Under the pieces are notes generated by a model. It was not told where the DNA came from. It did no database searches and saw nothing but the letters and a program-made list of their open reading frames with translations. From Pseudophaeomoniella oleicola (lineage: Eukaryota > Ascomycota > Eurotiomycetes > Phaeomoniellales > Phaeomoniellaceae), in NCBI GenBank assembly GCA_003868215.1, contig QWDQ01000008.1:434001-498000 (forward strand): a stretch of 64,000 bases of DNA. Reading direction: 5' to 3'. The translations under genes and the position numbers were made by a program. Shown in pieces: positions 1 through 10,984 of the stretch (position 1 is its first letter; each line of letters opens with the position of its first letter).

Positions 1-2
1 AG

Positions 3-1725
3 GGTGTACCAATCGGACGTCTGGTTGAAGGGAACCCCAAGGAGCTTGCTGGCAGACAAATCGACGAGGAAGGCCAGATCTGGAATGACCAAGGCAAGGT
101 TATCGGTCGTGTCGAACTTATTCCGGAAGACGAGCGTGAGGCTAAACCTGAGGGAATCTTTGGTGGTCTCGAAGGACTTCATGTTGTCGCAGAAGGCCTT
201 GTCGAAGATGAAGAGGGTAATGTCGTCGGCCGTGTGATTGAAGGAGATGCGAAGAAATTGATTGGCCAGGCAGTCGACGAGGATGGAGAGATTACTGACA
301 AGTATGGAAACACGAAAGGTCGTTGCGAACCATATGAGATCCCTGAGGAAGAAGAACCTGAGCCGGAAGACCTCTCCTCTCTTGCCGGAAAGGTTGTTAA
401 CAAGCAAGGGAACGTGGTTGATGAGCATGGCACCGTCTTTGGTCGCATTGCTGAAGGCGACCCGGAGAAGCTTGCTGGCCGTAAGGTCGATGGTGAAGGG
501 CAGATCTGGTCTGATGATGGCAAAGTCATTGGACGTGCCGAACTCATCCCAGGTGCTGAGCAACAACGACCAGAAGGGGCATTCAGCGGTTGGGAGAATC
601 TCGTTGTCGGTAACACAAAGTACCAAGGTGTTGACTACCAAGGTGTGGTTCTAACGCCAGATGGCCATATCGTTGGCCGTGTTGTCGAAGGTGACCCTGA
701 GAAGCTGGAAGGCCGCAAGGTCGACGAGGATGGTGACATCCTCGACAAATCAGGTAACTCGATCGGCAAGGCTGAACGTTGGAAGCCAGAGGAGAAGAAG
801 AAGGAGATCTCTCCTATGGCTGGCCACAAAGTCAACAAGGATGGAGATATCCGTGACGAGAATGGTGAGCTCCTCGGTAAGCTTACTTCGGGCAACCTGA
901 AGACATTGATCGGCAAGGAAGTGGATGAGAACGGATATGTGGTCGACAATGAGGGTAACAAAATTGGCGAGTGTACTCTCATCGAGAATCTGGAGGAAGA
1001 AGGTCCGACCGACGAGGAGCTCGAGGCTCAACGCAAGGCAGAAGAAGATGCTGAGCTTGCAAACAAGATGAGCAACATCCTGCAGCAAACCCTAGAGCGC
1101 ATCCAGCCTGTCTGTAAGATGATTACAGAGGTGAGTTATTTTATCTTTCCAACTTAGAACCTAAGATCTCATACTAACGCCTCTTTTCCAGCACGTTGAG
1201 AAAGCTGACCGCACTCCACGAGACGAACTGGACGAAGAACAACTCGTCCAAGAAGTCAAGCCTCTTATCGAGGAAGGTTCACGCATCCTCCAGGAATGCA
1301 ACGGCGCGGTTCGTGGACTTGACCCAGACGGTCGCATTGCAGCCAACGCCAAAGCGCGCGCTGCTCAACGTGAAGCCACGCCAGAAGAATATCGACTGGC
1401 TGATCTTCTGAAGGAACTCACCACCACTGTCGTCAAGACCATCGATGACGCGAAGAAGAAAATTGCCGATATGCCACATGCCAAGAAGAAGTTGAACCCG
1501 CTCTGGGGTCTCCTCACGGAACCTTTGTTCCAGATCCTTGCCGCCGTCGGCTTACTCTTGGCCGGTGTCCTGGGCCTGGTCGGCAGGTTGTTGTCGGGTC
1601 TCGGACTTGGGGGCTTGGTCAATGGCTTGCTCGGTGGCCTCGGTATTGACAAGTTGCTCGGCGGCCTTGGATTGGGTTCCATCGCAGAGAGTTTGGGCAT
1701 GGGTGGTGGCAAGAAGAAGAAATAA
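3..1725 (+). CDS. LEA-like DUF3659 repeat protein, 5' end outside window
   Basis: Exons 3..1130 and 1192..1725; the 61-bp intron (GTGAGT...CAG, branch ACTAAC) is phase 0. The frame is open from the left edge, so the N-terminus lies outside; 553 residues are visible. The first exon is a degenerate tandem repeat in which units carry phrases such as GRVVEGDPEKLEGRKVDEDG and IGKAELIP, typical of the fungal DUF3659/LEA-domain family; full proteins of this family can be very long. The second exon gives a charged helical stretch and then a hydrophobic Gly/Leu-rich tail from LFQILAAVGLLLAGVLGLVG to a KKKK end, like DUF6987. The family is often annotated as stress or cell-wall/Woronin-body-associated, but function here is inference. 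The repeat count cannot be known from this window. Confidence 0.85.
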
Positions 1726-2856
1726 GCGACTCGCCTTCCCCATCAGTTCTTCTCTCCCGACTCCTCTCAGCAGCATTCTTGCTTTTTTCTTGTGGGCGTT
1801 ACCCGTTTTAATCTAACGAGCATCATGATGATTGATCGATGAGTTCAAACCCAAAAAAGGGAAGAGAAGGGATCCGACGGGAAAGGGAGAGGAGTTTTTT
1901 TTGGGATTGAAATCTCTCCTCCTTTCCCCCCCGGCTTTTTCTCTTTTTTCTTTTAATATCTCGACGATATCTTTGTATGTACCATATAGTCTTTGGATTT
2001 TTTCGGCCTTTTATGTATTACAATATGTATTATGATAGTTATCTCAAGTATAGTCTTGTCTTCTCGAAAAAGTCTCTTGGTTTCTCCTATATTCTGCTGC
2101 GGGCTGATCTTGGAAAAGGACAGACGATTTCCGTCGGTGAGATTATTCGTATGAAATTGTAGGACGGGTTAAAGTAGGCTGGTAGGGGGAATGGTATATG
2201 TTCACTGCTGGCTGCTGCTGCTGCTACCTAAGGTGATGACGATGATACAGTATATTTACAGATAGGGTATGTAGGTAATTATGCGTTCTACTTGCAACTA
2301 CGTCAAGGATGCAGTCGCTGTTCATATAGTTCTTATTAGTATATTTATTTCTTCTATAAAAGATATATCGAGGATGAACCGTATATGAAGAGTTGGGTCT
2401 GAGGGCTGTCTGATTCTCAGTCGGAACGTCAGGAGCGTGACGAAGGACGAGGGTAGGCAGGGAAAGATGATGAGGTGAGAGATGTGTCGTGCGTTAGGTT
2501 GGTATGGGGAGGAAGGGATCGGTATTGAGATTTTCAGAGTCGCGGCCAGGGATATTTTGGTGATCGATGATGATGGCGCTTATGCTATTTTACATGATGT
2601 CTCTATTTTTGCTTTCATCCCACTCGGTGGCCTTTTTAATGTATGTTCGAGGAAGTCTTTCCCATCCATAGGTAAATATATAAAGAAGTGAATCGGTCAA
2701 TGGATTTCTGGCCCTAACGAGAATGCTCTTCTGCGTGATGATAGAAGTAGCAACATAAGGGGAAGTTCTGGGGCTGCTCGTGCATGGGCGTGATGGCAGC
2801 TGGAATCTTCAATGATGGTGTTTAGGAATGTTGTGTTGAACGGTGTTCTCGGGTCA
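1726..2856. other. 3' spacer between two convergent genes
   Basis: Non-coding stretch between the stop codons of the LEA-like gene and the phosphotransferase gene. It is AT-rich with pyrimidine and T runs around 1920-1960 that suit a 3' UTR, plus a short GCT run near 2212. Small open frames here have no recognisable protein character. Confidence 0.6.
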
Positions 2857-4219
2857 TTACGAAGACCGTTTCAGATTAGGCTCGCTTGTTCCGTTTGGTG
2901 CAACGCTGGGGGGTGTTCGAGGATGTTTAATTGTCAAGCAATTGATGTTAAGAAAAGAGCAGATCTTGTTAATGGTCGTTAACGCCCAACTGAAGTAGGC
3001 AATGCCTGCAAAGACAAAGAACCCTCGAAGGTACCAGAGTTCCACCATTGGATTGACAGGGCTGAACCCCAAGTATGGTAAATTGCCGATGATAGCCCCA
3101 CCAACAAGCGGTACAAACATGACCGTCCAGTGTGGGAATGGTCTACGTGTGAGATGACAGAGGATAATCTTGGTAGACATACGACCGATGACAAACGACA
3201 AGGCGAGGCAGAACAGGAGGAGGTGGTTGTGTGACAGAATGGTCGAGTATGGGGAACAAACCCAAGTCCACACAGATGCTGTGAAGACGAACATTGGTAG
3301 CCAGTCGTAGAAAACAGGTAGGATAGGAAGTTTCGCTTTTCGCCGGGCTTGAACCACGTTGTAGACGCAAGCAGGAATGTGACCAGCAAGGGTTCCGATT
3401 ATCAAAATTGGACCCCAGAGATCTTTGAACGTTGCGTCTCCAAACAATCCGACGTTGCCAACGACATCAGAAAGACGATAGCCCCAGATCTGTGGGCCGA
3501 ATATGCCGGATAGAGCCATGACCAGGCAAGCTATGATCAGGCCTTCTGTTGGGCCGTTTATGTACCCGAGATATAATGTATGCGTATAGTATGTCTCCCA
3601 GGTAGAAAAAAACATCGGAGCACATGGGATGAGCGCAGTGAGAGCACCTAGTTTGGTCGGGCCAAGGCCCATTGCTGCTGTCTCAAGAAGACTACCGAGC
3701 GTACAGTTGAGAGAATCAATACCATGGTCGAATAATTCACCTAATGGGCTTGAAGAGCCTGTACGGCGTGCTTGTTTGCCGTCGACATTATCCAGCGTCG
3801 AGTACATCCACAGACCAAATGCAAAACTGAAATAGAGCCATGTTGGAGCTGGGCCAACCAGATCTGGAACGAAGACCCAGAGGAAGAATATGTTGACCAG
3901 GATGAAGACGAAACCCAGCAAGGTAACCAGGTTCGGAGCTAGCCAAAGGGGTAACAACTCCACGAAGCCGTTCCACTGTTATACAGATCAATGAGAAGAT
4001 CGCGTTGGGATGCATATTACCTACATAATGTCGGAGAATGTGGTTTGATATCCAAGATTTATCAACAGCTGAATACTTATATGCTTTGAGGTGATATAAG
4101 GCATCGTCGGACAGAGGATCAACTTCTGAAACAGTCCCTGATGATACGATCAGCCCCTAAAGATTTTCAAGTGTAATATTGGAACACCCACGTCGGCGCA
4201 CGTCTATTGATCCCACCAT
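2857..4219 (-). CDS. EPT1: Ethanolamine/choline phosphotransferase (CDP-alcohol phosphatidyltransferase)
   Basis: Exons (transcript order) 4219..4217, 4156..4025, 3975..2857; 417 residues. It transfers phosphoethanolamine or phosphocholine from the CDP-alcohol to diacylglycerol in the last Kennedy-pathway step, in ER/Golgi membranes. The CDP-alcohol signature DG-x2-AR-x8-G-x3-D-x3-D is complete at about residues 110-132 (DGKQARR...GELFDHGID), followed by several hydrophobic segments. The N-terminal exon encodes the family stretch HLKAYKYSAVDKSWISNHIL. There is no in-frame ATG between the acceptor at 4157 and the catalytic exon, so the start must come from upstream: ATG at 4219 followed directly by a 60-bp intron (GTGGGA...TTTAG) gives M-G-L-I-V. 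EPT1 and CPT1 type cannot be separated from sequence alone. Confidence 0.88.
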
Positions 4220-4956
4220 TGTGTCTACGACCGAGATTCGCTCCAAACAGGGTGACTCGTCAATGAATAACGCGTGTCTTTGACCGACTCTAACAAGTCC
4301 AAGGGGTTTTTCCAGGAGGTGGATTTTCAGGGGAGATTCCTGCCTTATATGTGTGCTAGGAGACTCTGGTGTGCGTTTTAAACCGATTCGGATTTGAAAA
4401 GAAGGTTGTCACTGACAGCTTCTCCATCAGAAAGTCGGTGAAGTAGTGGAAGATGTGAGTAGCTTGATGAATGACATCAAATAAATATAGAAAGGTTCAC
4501 GATTTCGGAGAACGAGTTCACATAGATTTAACGTACGCGCCTGATTCCCCGTAGCCACGGAGCCAATCACATGCTCGAGCCTGACATCGTTCCCTTGGAG
4601 TGTAATACAGATACATCATCCGTGGTAATATAACACCAACCCTACTATCGATACTGTATTATAATTACATCAGATCGACTGCGACCCGCATCGTGAGTAT
4701 CAAGGTCAAGAGCAAAAACCGAGCGCCACCATCACGCGGGAGACACGATAGCGAAGAGCCTCAGCAGATGTTGGTACAGGAGATGAAGCGTTATCAAGCG
4801 CAAATCTAGGAGCAGACTAAATATGCGCTCCTCTGCGAGGGAAAGGCATTACGACTGACTGCACCATAACGTTTCCTTCACTACCTTGAGAGCTACATAC
4901 AGATCGCTTGGAGAAGTCGATTTCTTCCCTTCCAATTACTGAGAGGAGGAGTCAAG
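4220..4956. promoter_or_regulatory. Divergent promoter region, EPT1/TAF2
   Basis: 737 bp between the divergent starts of the phosphotransferase and TAF2 genes. I see no open frame of coding character and no clear TATA box. It must hold both 5' UTRs and promoters. Confidence 0.5.
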
Positions 4957-7900
4957 ATGTCGTTGTTACCAGATGGCATTGCGCTTCCTCCGCCCTTGCC
5001 TGAACCCGGCTTCACTGTGGCGCATCAAAAGGTCGACCTCGAGATTGACTTCTCTATGCAAACACTCCGAGGCAAGACTGAAATCGAGATTTATCCTGAC
5101 AGCAGGGAGCTCAAGCATATCAAGCTCCACGCCAGGCAATGTAAGCTCAAGCGCTTGACTGTCAACGGCAAGGCTCCGGCGTCGAGACATGCAGACCCGC
5201 ACACGGAAGCACATATATATTCGCAGGCAACGGCCAAGCAACACCATATGCTATGGCAGAAGCTAGAACCACACCTGAGGTCGCGCCCGGAGGAAGAGCT
5301 AGTGATGACGGTACCAAAGTCCGTGCGCATCGAAGAACTGCGGCAGCCATCTTATGGAGCCCATATTCCGATCCCATCGAGACCCGGCCAAGGTAATGCA
5401 ACACCCGAGATCGCTGAACAGGCGCAGACTACGGCAGACACGACCTTTGCTAGATTTACGCCCTTGAAAATCTACATCGAATACGTGGTGGAAAATTCGA
5501 AAGATGCCTTGCGCTTCGTCGGTTGCAAGCCTGGCAGTGGTCAATACCCGCATGTATATACTGAGAACTGGATGCGACCCGGGTCAGCCTGTTGCCTGTT
5601 CCCGTGCGTTGATGATATGCAAGCACGATGTACCTGGGATATCTCAATAAAAGTTCCTACGACACTGGAAACTGCTTTCCCCAAGATTGCACGGTCGACG
5701 GGTCAATTACACTCTAATGGCATCGCTAAGGGAAGTAACACTTCGACCTTGAACCAGGAGATGATTGTTTTGTGTTCAGGCGACGTGACAGACGACATGA
5801 CGGACAAAATTGATCCGACGAAGAAGATTGTGTCGTTCAGCTGCTCCTCGTTGCTGGCAGCTCGCCAGATAGGCTTCGCAGTTGGTCCATTTGAACACGT
5901 CAATCTAGCGGATTTCCGAGACAGCCATGAAGACGATGAACTGGGCCAAAATGCTCTGGATATACACGCGTACTGCCTCCCTGGAAGAGCGGATGAGATG
6001 AGGAATACGTGCTTGCCGATGGCACGGGCCGTTGACTTCATGACGAAAAAATATGGCTCGTGTCCTTTCTCGACATACAATATGTGCTTTGTGGAGGATG
6101 CGGTCTACGATATCAATGTTACGGCGTCTCTGACCATTTGCAGCAATCGACTGCTCATTCCAGAAGAGATTTTAGATCCATTTGAAACAGCAACACAGCG
6201 ACTTGTCCATGCCGTTGCATGGCAATACGCCGGTATCAACCTTGTACCCAAGGAAGATAGTGATTGGTGGGTCATCTTCGGCATCGCTGGCTTTATGACG
6301 GACACTTTTATAAGAGAGTTATGCGGAACCAATGAACACCGCTACAGACTCAAGCTACATGCCGAGAAGGTCTGTGAACTTGATCATGCTCGACCGTCGC
6401 TGGCCGATACAGGGGCATTCATCCATGTCGATCCGTTTGAGATGGAGTTCATGGCACTGAAGGCACCTTTGGTCTTGTTCATACTGGACAGAAGAATTGC
6501 CAAGATAACAGGTACTTCCAAGATGCCTAACATCATTTCTAGGATCTTCATCCGTAGCACCACTGGCGAGATTGCAAACGGTGCGCTTTCGACGGAGATG
6601 TTTCAGAGGACTTGCGAAAAGTTCTATCATGCAAAGATCGACGACTTCCTTAATCAATGGGTTCGTGGTGCCGGCTGCCCACAGATACAAGTCGGCCAGC
6701 GCTTTAACAAGAAGAAGCTTGTTGTCGAGATGTCCATTAAACAGTTGCAAGGGACAACACAAGTTACGCACCCTTTAAGAACGGACACCTTCATTCGTGA
6801 TGTGAAAGAGGATCTAAATGCAGTCTGGGCATCTCCAGTCCAGCCTTGCTTCACAGGTCCAATGACGATACGGATCCACGAAGCTGACGGAACGCCTTAT
6901 GAACATATTGTTGACATCAAAGAATCTCATACGCGCATCGAAATACCATACAATACAAAATATAAGCGTCTCAAGCGAGGAAAGAAGCAGCGAGAGAAGG
7001 GAACCAATGCAAACACGGACGGTACTGATGGAGTAGATGAAGTCCTACTCTATAGTTTGGGCGATGTCCTGCAGGGCGAAGACGAAGTAAGCGAGTGGAA
7101 AATCACAGAATGGTCCAAGGAGGAGGAGGACAAAATGAGTCAAGAGTCCTACGAATGGATCCGGGTGGATGCTGATTTCGAATGGATAGCCGATATCAGA
7201 GTCGTGATGCCCGGCTATATGTTCCTGTCGCAACTTCAACAAGATCGGGACATTGTGGCTCAGCTCGAATCGGTGCAACAAATCATTCGGTACGACCCCC
7301 ATCCACTAATCTCATCACTTCTACTCCGGACTGTAATGGATAAAAGGTATTTTCATGGCATCCGCGAAACAGCTGTGAGAGGCTTTGTCAAACAAGCCTC
7401 CGAGATAACCGGATTCATTGGGCTGTTTCATCTCAGGAAAATCTTTGAGGAATATTTCTGTCTCCCAGGTTCTACCTCAAAGATGACTAGGCCAAACGAC
7501 TTTCAAGATCTGCCTACCTATCTGCTGCAATGTACTATCCCGGAGAGCATAGCGAAGGTGCGCGACAAGGACGGGATGGCCCCACAGGAGGTCATGGATT
7601 TTCTCCTTGACAAGTTGCGGTTCAATGACAACTCGGTGAATCCTGTAAGTCTGCTATGGTCCATGTCTAATACAAATGCTGACGAATGCAGTACTCGGAT
7701 TGTTACTACGTCGCTACCCTGATGCGAGCTATGACAGACGCCTTGATATCCCGTAAGCGAGTACCTACAGATGACATTGATGATGACTTCGACTATGTGG
7801 CCAATCAACGCCTCGTCCAGAGCTGTATGGCCGAATTGGACCGCTACAGGCGCATGGATGAGTGGAATAGCTCCTTCCAGAATATATACTCTAGAACAGC

Positions 7901-8813
7901 ACTGGAGTGTCAGCGACGCCTGGTTGCTGCGGGACTGGCCGATCTGAACGTTATGCATTTCTTGCAGTACACGCGGCCCCAGAATCTAGACATGCTGCGA
8001 CTGGCTGCCTTTGAAAGTCTCATAGACGAGAAATTTCTGGATAAGACAGAAGTCCTCTCATGGTTCATGTACGCAACGTCACACGATCCTTCCCCATGGC
8101 TTCGACATCAACTCCGACAAACCTTTGGGAGGGCTCTGGCATCTGTCGCAATTGGTGATGATGTAAGTGCAGAAGTGAAGCCTGCTGGAGACCAACTGGT
8201 CGTTGAGAGTGGGCCATCTGCCGAGGAGCAACGGATAACTGCAGCAAGGAAAGAGACGGTCGAAGGTGCCGCACATGCTCTTCGCGAGGAGCTGAATGGC
8301 AAGCGTGATCTCGAGCAATTCATGTGGAGTGCCATCAATTCGCAACGAATCGGACTTCTGGAAAAACATGAGCTGCTGGTTTTTGCCCATATCATGTATG
8401 AACCAGTGACGGCATATCTAGTCACCTTGAGGATGCCTCGGTATTGGAAAGTTAAGCATATCGGCCAAGTGGGTTGCTTCTGATTATGATTTTATACGAC
8501 GATGCTAACTGAACTGCAGGGCAAGTTGACTTTCACACAGACCGACAGGATCAGGAAAAAAGCGATTTCCAACATCCTACCTAAATCAAGCGCAGCACCA
8601 AGTTATGCTACCCCAGTCAGCGAGGAAATCACCGTCGCTCCACCAGTTAGACAGCCACTGAAGCTAAAACTAACGTCGAAACCCTCCAACCTGAACACAG
8701 TACAGTCTCCAGCGCCACCTCCGGCTCCACCTCCAGAGCCAACGCCTCCAGAGCGAAAACCCACCATGCTGAAGCTCAAGCTCACGTTGGGTCCAAAAGG
8801 ACCGCCATCCTGA
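4957..8813 (+). CDS. TAF2: TFIID subunit TAF2
   Basis: Exons 4957..7644, 7692..8468, 8520..8813 (introns 47 and 51 bp, both phase 0); 1252 residues. TAF2 is the TFIID subunit that contacts core promoter/Inr DNA. The N-terminal half has the M1-aminopeptidase fold but is catalytically dead: where active enzymes have HExxH-x18-E the protein reads LVHAVAWQYAG, and the GxMEN-like segment is degenerate (MCFVEDAVYD). The middle is an ARM/HEAT-like helical region. The C-terminus is a low-complexity basic/proline tail (KLKLTSKPSN, PPAPPPAPPPEP, KLKLTLGPKG). Start chosen at ATG 4957, which opens with the conserved FTVAHQKVDLEIDF strand. Convergent with SmG 232 bp downstream. Confidence 0.93.
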
Positions 8814-9045
8814 CGATTTCTCGACAAAAATACTCTGATATACCCTGTACCAATTCTGCATCCTGCCATTTTGTGATCATAGCGACGGTAAAGGAAATGA
8901 CCTTAAGCATTGGGAGATTGAGCGACGGTGACAAAGTCATAATGCCAGACCTCCGACCTCCGTACATAGAGATTAAATTTTATGTAAAAACTCCGGGAAC
9001 GCCTTTTCCTTGCGCGTAAGACTCAGACTTGTGTCTTCGACGGGA

Positions 9046-9490
9046 TCATCGGTCACCAATGCGCTCCAGCGCCTGTTCCTACGTTAGCAAATGGAGACTC
9101 CCAGAGGTCAGATTGTCAGAAAATACCTCAAGCATGACCACTGAGTTTCCCCGGATCACCTGTAGCAACGTCAACCAAACATGTAATTCCAGAGGACGCC
9201 TTGAACGTACGACCATGCCCAAGCGCGCTTTCTCACCGCCGGCCTTCTCTTCCACAGCATCGTCCAGGACAATGTTCAAGAACACCTGACAAAATGTTAA
9301 TATGATTCAGCACGTTAGCAGTGGTCGCGGTTCCGTACATCATAGCCTCGTAGGACACCAATGACTTTGCGATTGCCGTTGAGCTGAACGAACAGCCTCT
9401 TCTCCATGTACTGTAAAAGGTCAGTCTGAGTATGGTGGGGGGCACAATGAAATATCTGACCTTCTTTAACTCTGGCTGAGCTTGAGGCAT
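9046..9490 (-). CDS. SMX2: Small nuclear ribonucleoprotein SmG
   Basis: Five exons: 9490..9461, 9410..9339, 9285..9211, 9159..9127, 9072..9046; four introns of 50-54 bp, all phase 0; 78 residues, the normal SmG size. SmG is one of seven Sm proteins forming the ring on U1, U2, U4 and U5 snRNAs. The spliced protein runs MPQAQPELKKYMEKRL, with Sm1 motif LNGNRKVIGVLRGYD and Sm2 motif VVIRGNSVVMLE, ending ALERIGDR. Very high intron density (about 200 of 445 bp) for a tiny gene is usual for fungal Sm genes. Divergent from NTR2, with 249 bp between start codons, so two splicing factors share a promoter. Confidence 0.95.
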
Positions 9491-9739
9491 ATTGGCGACT
9501 GCGATTTAGCAATGCGCAATTGTTGAATGTCTTGCAGAGAGTGATCCTCGCTGTTGTATATTTTTCCGCCGTTCGAAGCTTGAAAGGTCAAAAGTTACTG
9601 CGGAGGAACCCTGCCTGGGCCGCCAAGCATCTGTAAACTACATCAGCGGCGAACTCCAAAACCAAAGGACTTCTAACATCGTACAATTGGAGCTTTCTCT
9701 GCTGGTCTCGTGCAAATTGCCGACAAGGCAACTTTTAAG

Positions 9740-10978
9740 ATGTTCAAAGCACGAGGGAAGCCTCGCCGTGTAGGGCGCGAGGTGGAGAAGGACGAACCAG
9801 CCGATAGCGAAGGTAAGCGACTATTTTGCCGCTCTTCTATTGCACTTCTAATGCTCTGCTGGACCATAGGCTGATGGAATATAGCCACAGGACCTATTGT
9901 TAAACGACCAGGAATCACAGGCACAGGTAAAAAGCCCTCCAAATCAAGGCTCTCATTCGGACCAGGCCAAGCACCTGAAGATGATCTGGAGCAAGGGACA
10001 AGTGGTGGACGAGGCGCGAACGGCTTGTTGAAGGCAGCGACAGAAAAGAGCTCACTGAAGCGATCTTTGAATCCCCCACCGGGTCTTGGAGGCTTAGCAT
10101 TTCGAGCAGGGGGTAGTGAGGACAGGCCGAGCTACAGCAAGGATTATTTGAGCGAGCTGCGAAATTCAACGCCTACAACTCCTTCAACGCGATCTGCAGA
10201 AACATCCGATAATGAGATATCGCTGGGGGAGATCATCCCCGCTTCCAAGGGAAGTCAAGAAATCGCGCAATTAGAGGGAAACAATGTTACGCACGTACCC
10301 TCAGCGTCCGAGATTCGCGAGAAAAAGGAGCGACGGGCTAGAATCGCCAAAGAGCAAGAGTACATATCGCTGGACGAAAGAGCAGACGATAATGAGATTT
10401 CATTGCTACCTCAAAAAAGCAAGCCTGAAACACGCCTGGTAAGGGACGACGAGGATTTTGCTGAAGGATTCGACGAATATGTTGAGGACGGCGGGATTGC
10501 CATCGGCAGGAAAGCTCAAGTGGAACAACGTAACAAAGCCAGGGCGGAGATACAAGAGATGATCAACAATGTCGAAGATACATCTGATGAGGATGATTCC
10601 GAAGCAGAGAGAAACAGGGCCTATGATGATGCTCAGACACGGGCAGGTATGGACGGGCTTGCTCGTAAAGATCAGAACGGGAAGCCGCATGCGCCCACTA
10701 TTATCACGCCTATCCCACGACTTCCCGTGGTCATAGAACGACTCCGAGGATTGTTGAAGGAGAAAGAAGCTAAAAAGGCTCTTCTTGTGAAGCAGATGGA
10801 GGCTCTGCAGAAGGAGAAAGCGGAGATCGCGGTCCGCGAGATTGAAATACAAAACCTCATCACCCAGACTGGGGAGAAATATGAGCAACTTCGAATTGAG
10901 GCAGGTATTGATAAGGATACGGACATGAGAGATACAAAAACAGAGATGGGACGCGGTCTTGAGGATATCGGAACCTGA
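9740..10978 (+). CDS. NTR2: Nineteen-complex-related protein 2 (spliceosome disassembly factor)
   Basis: Exons 9740..9812 and 9885..10978; 72-bp intron, phase 1; 388 residues. Ntr2 partners Ntr1 and the helicase Prp43 in releasing the intron lariat. N-terminal FKARGKPRRVGR, then KKPSKSRLSFGPGQ and SYSKDYLSELRNSTPTTP are the family signatures (Pfam NTR2). The C-terminal third (about 300-360) is a charged coiled coil (RLRGLLKEKEAKKALLVKQM). Acidic runs such as DTSDEDDSEAE lie between. The acceptor is ambiguous: ATAG at 9884 and CACAG at 9890 are both in frame and differ by two residues. The stop lies 6 bp from the convergent SDR stop. Confidence 0.85.
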
Positions 10979-10984
10979 GGATAT

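Noticed and set aside
9046-9490. LSm7 or LSm-class identity for the small Sm protein
   Set aside because: N-terminus PELKKYM, loop sequence and the ALER end fit SmG better.
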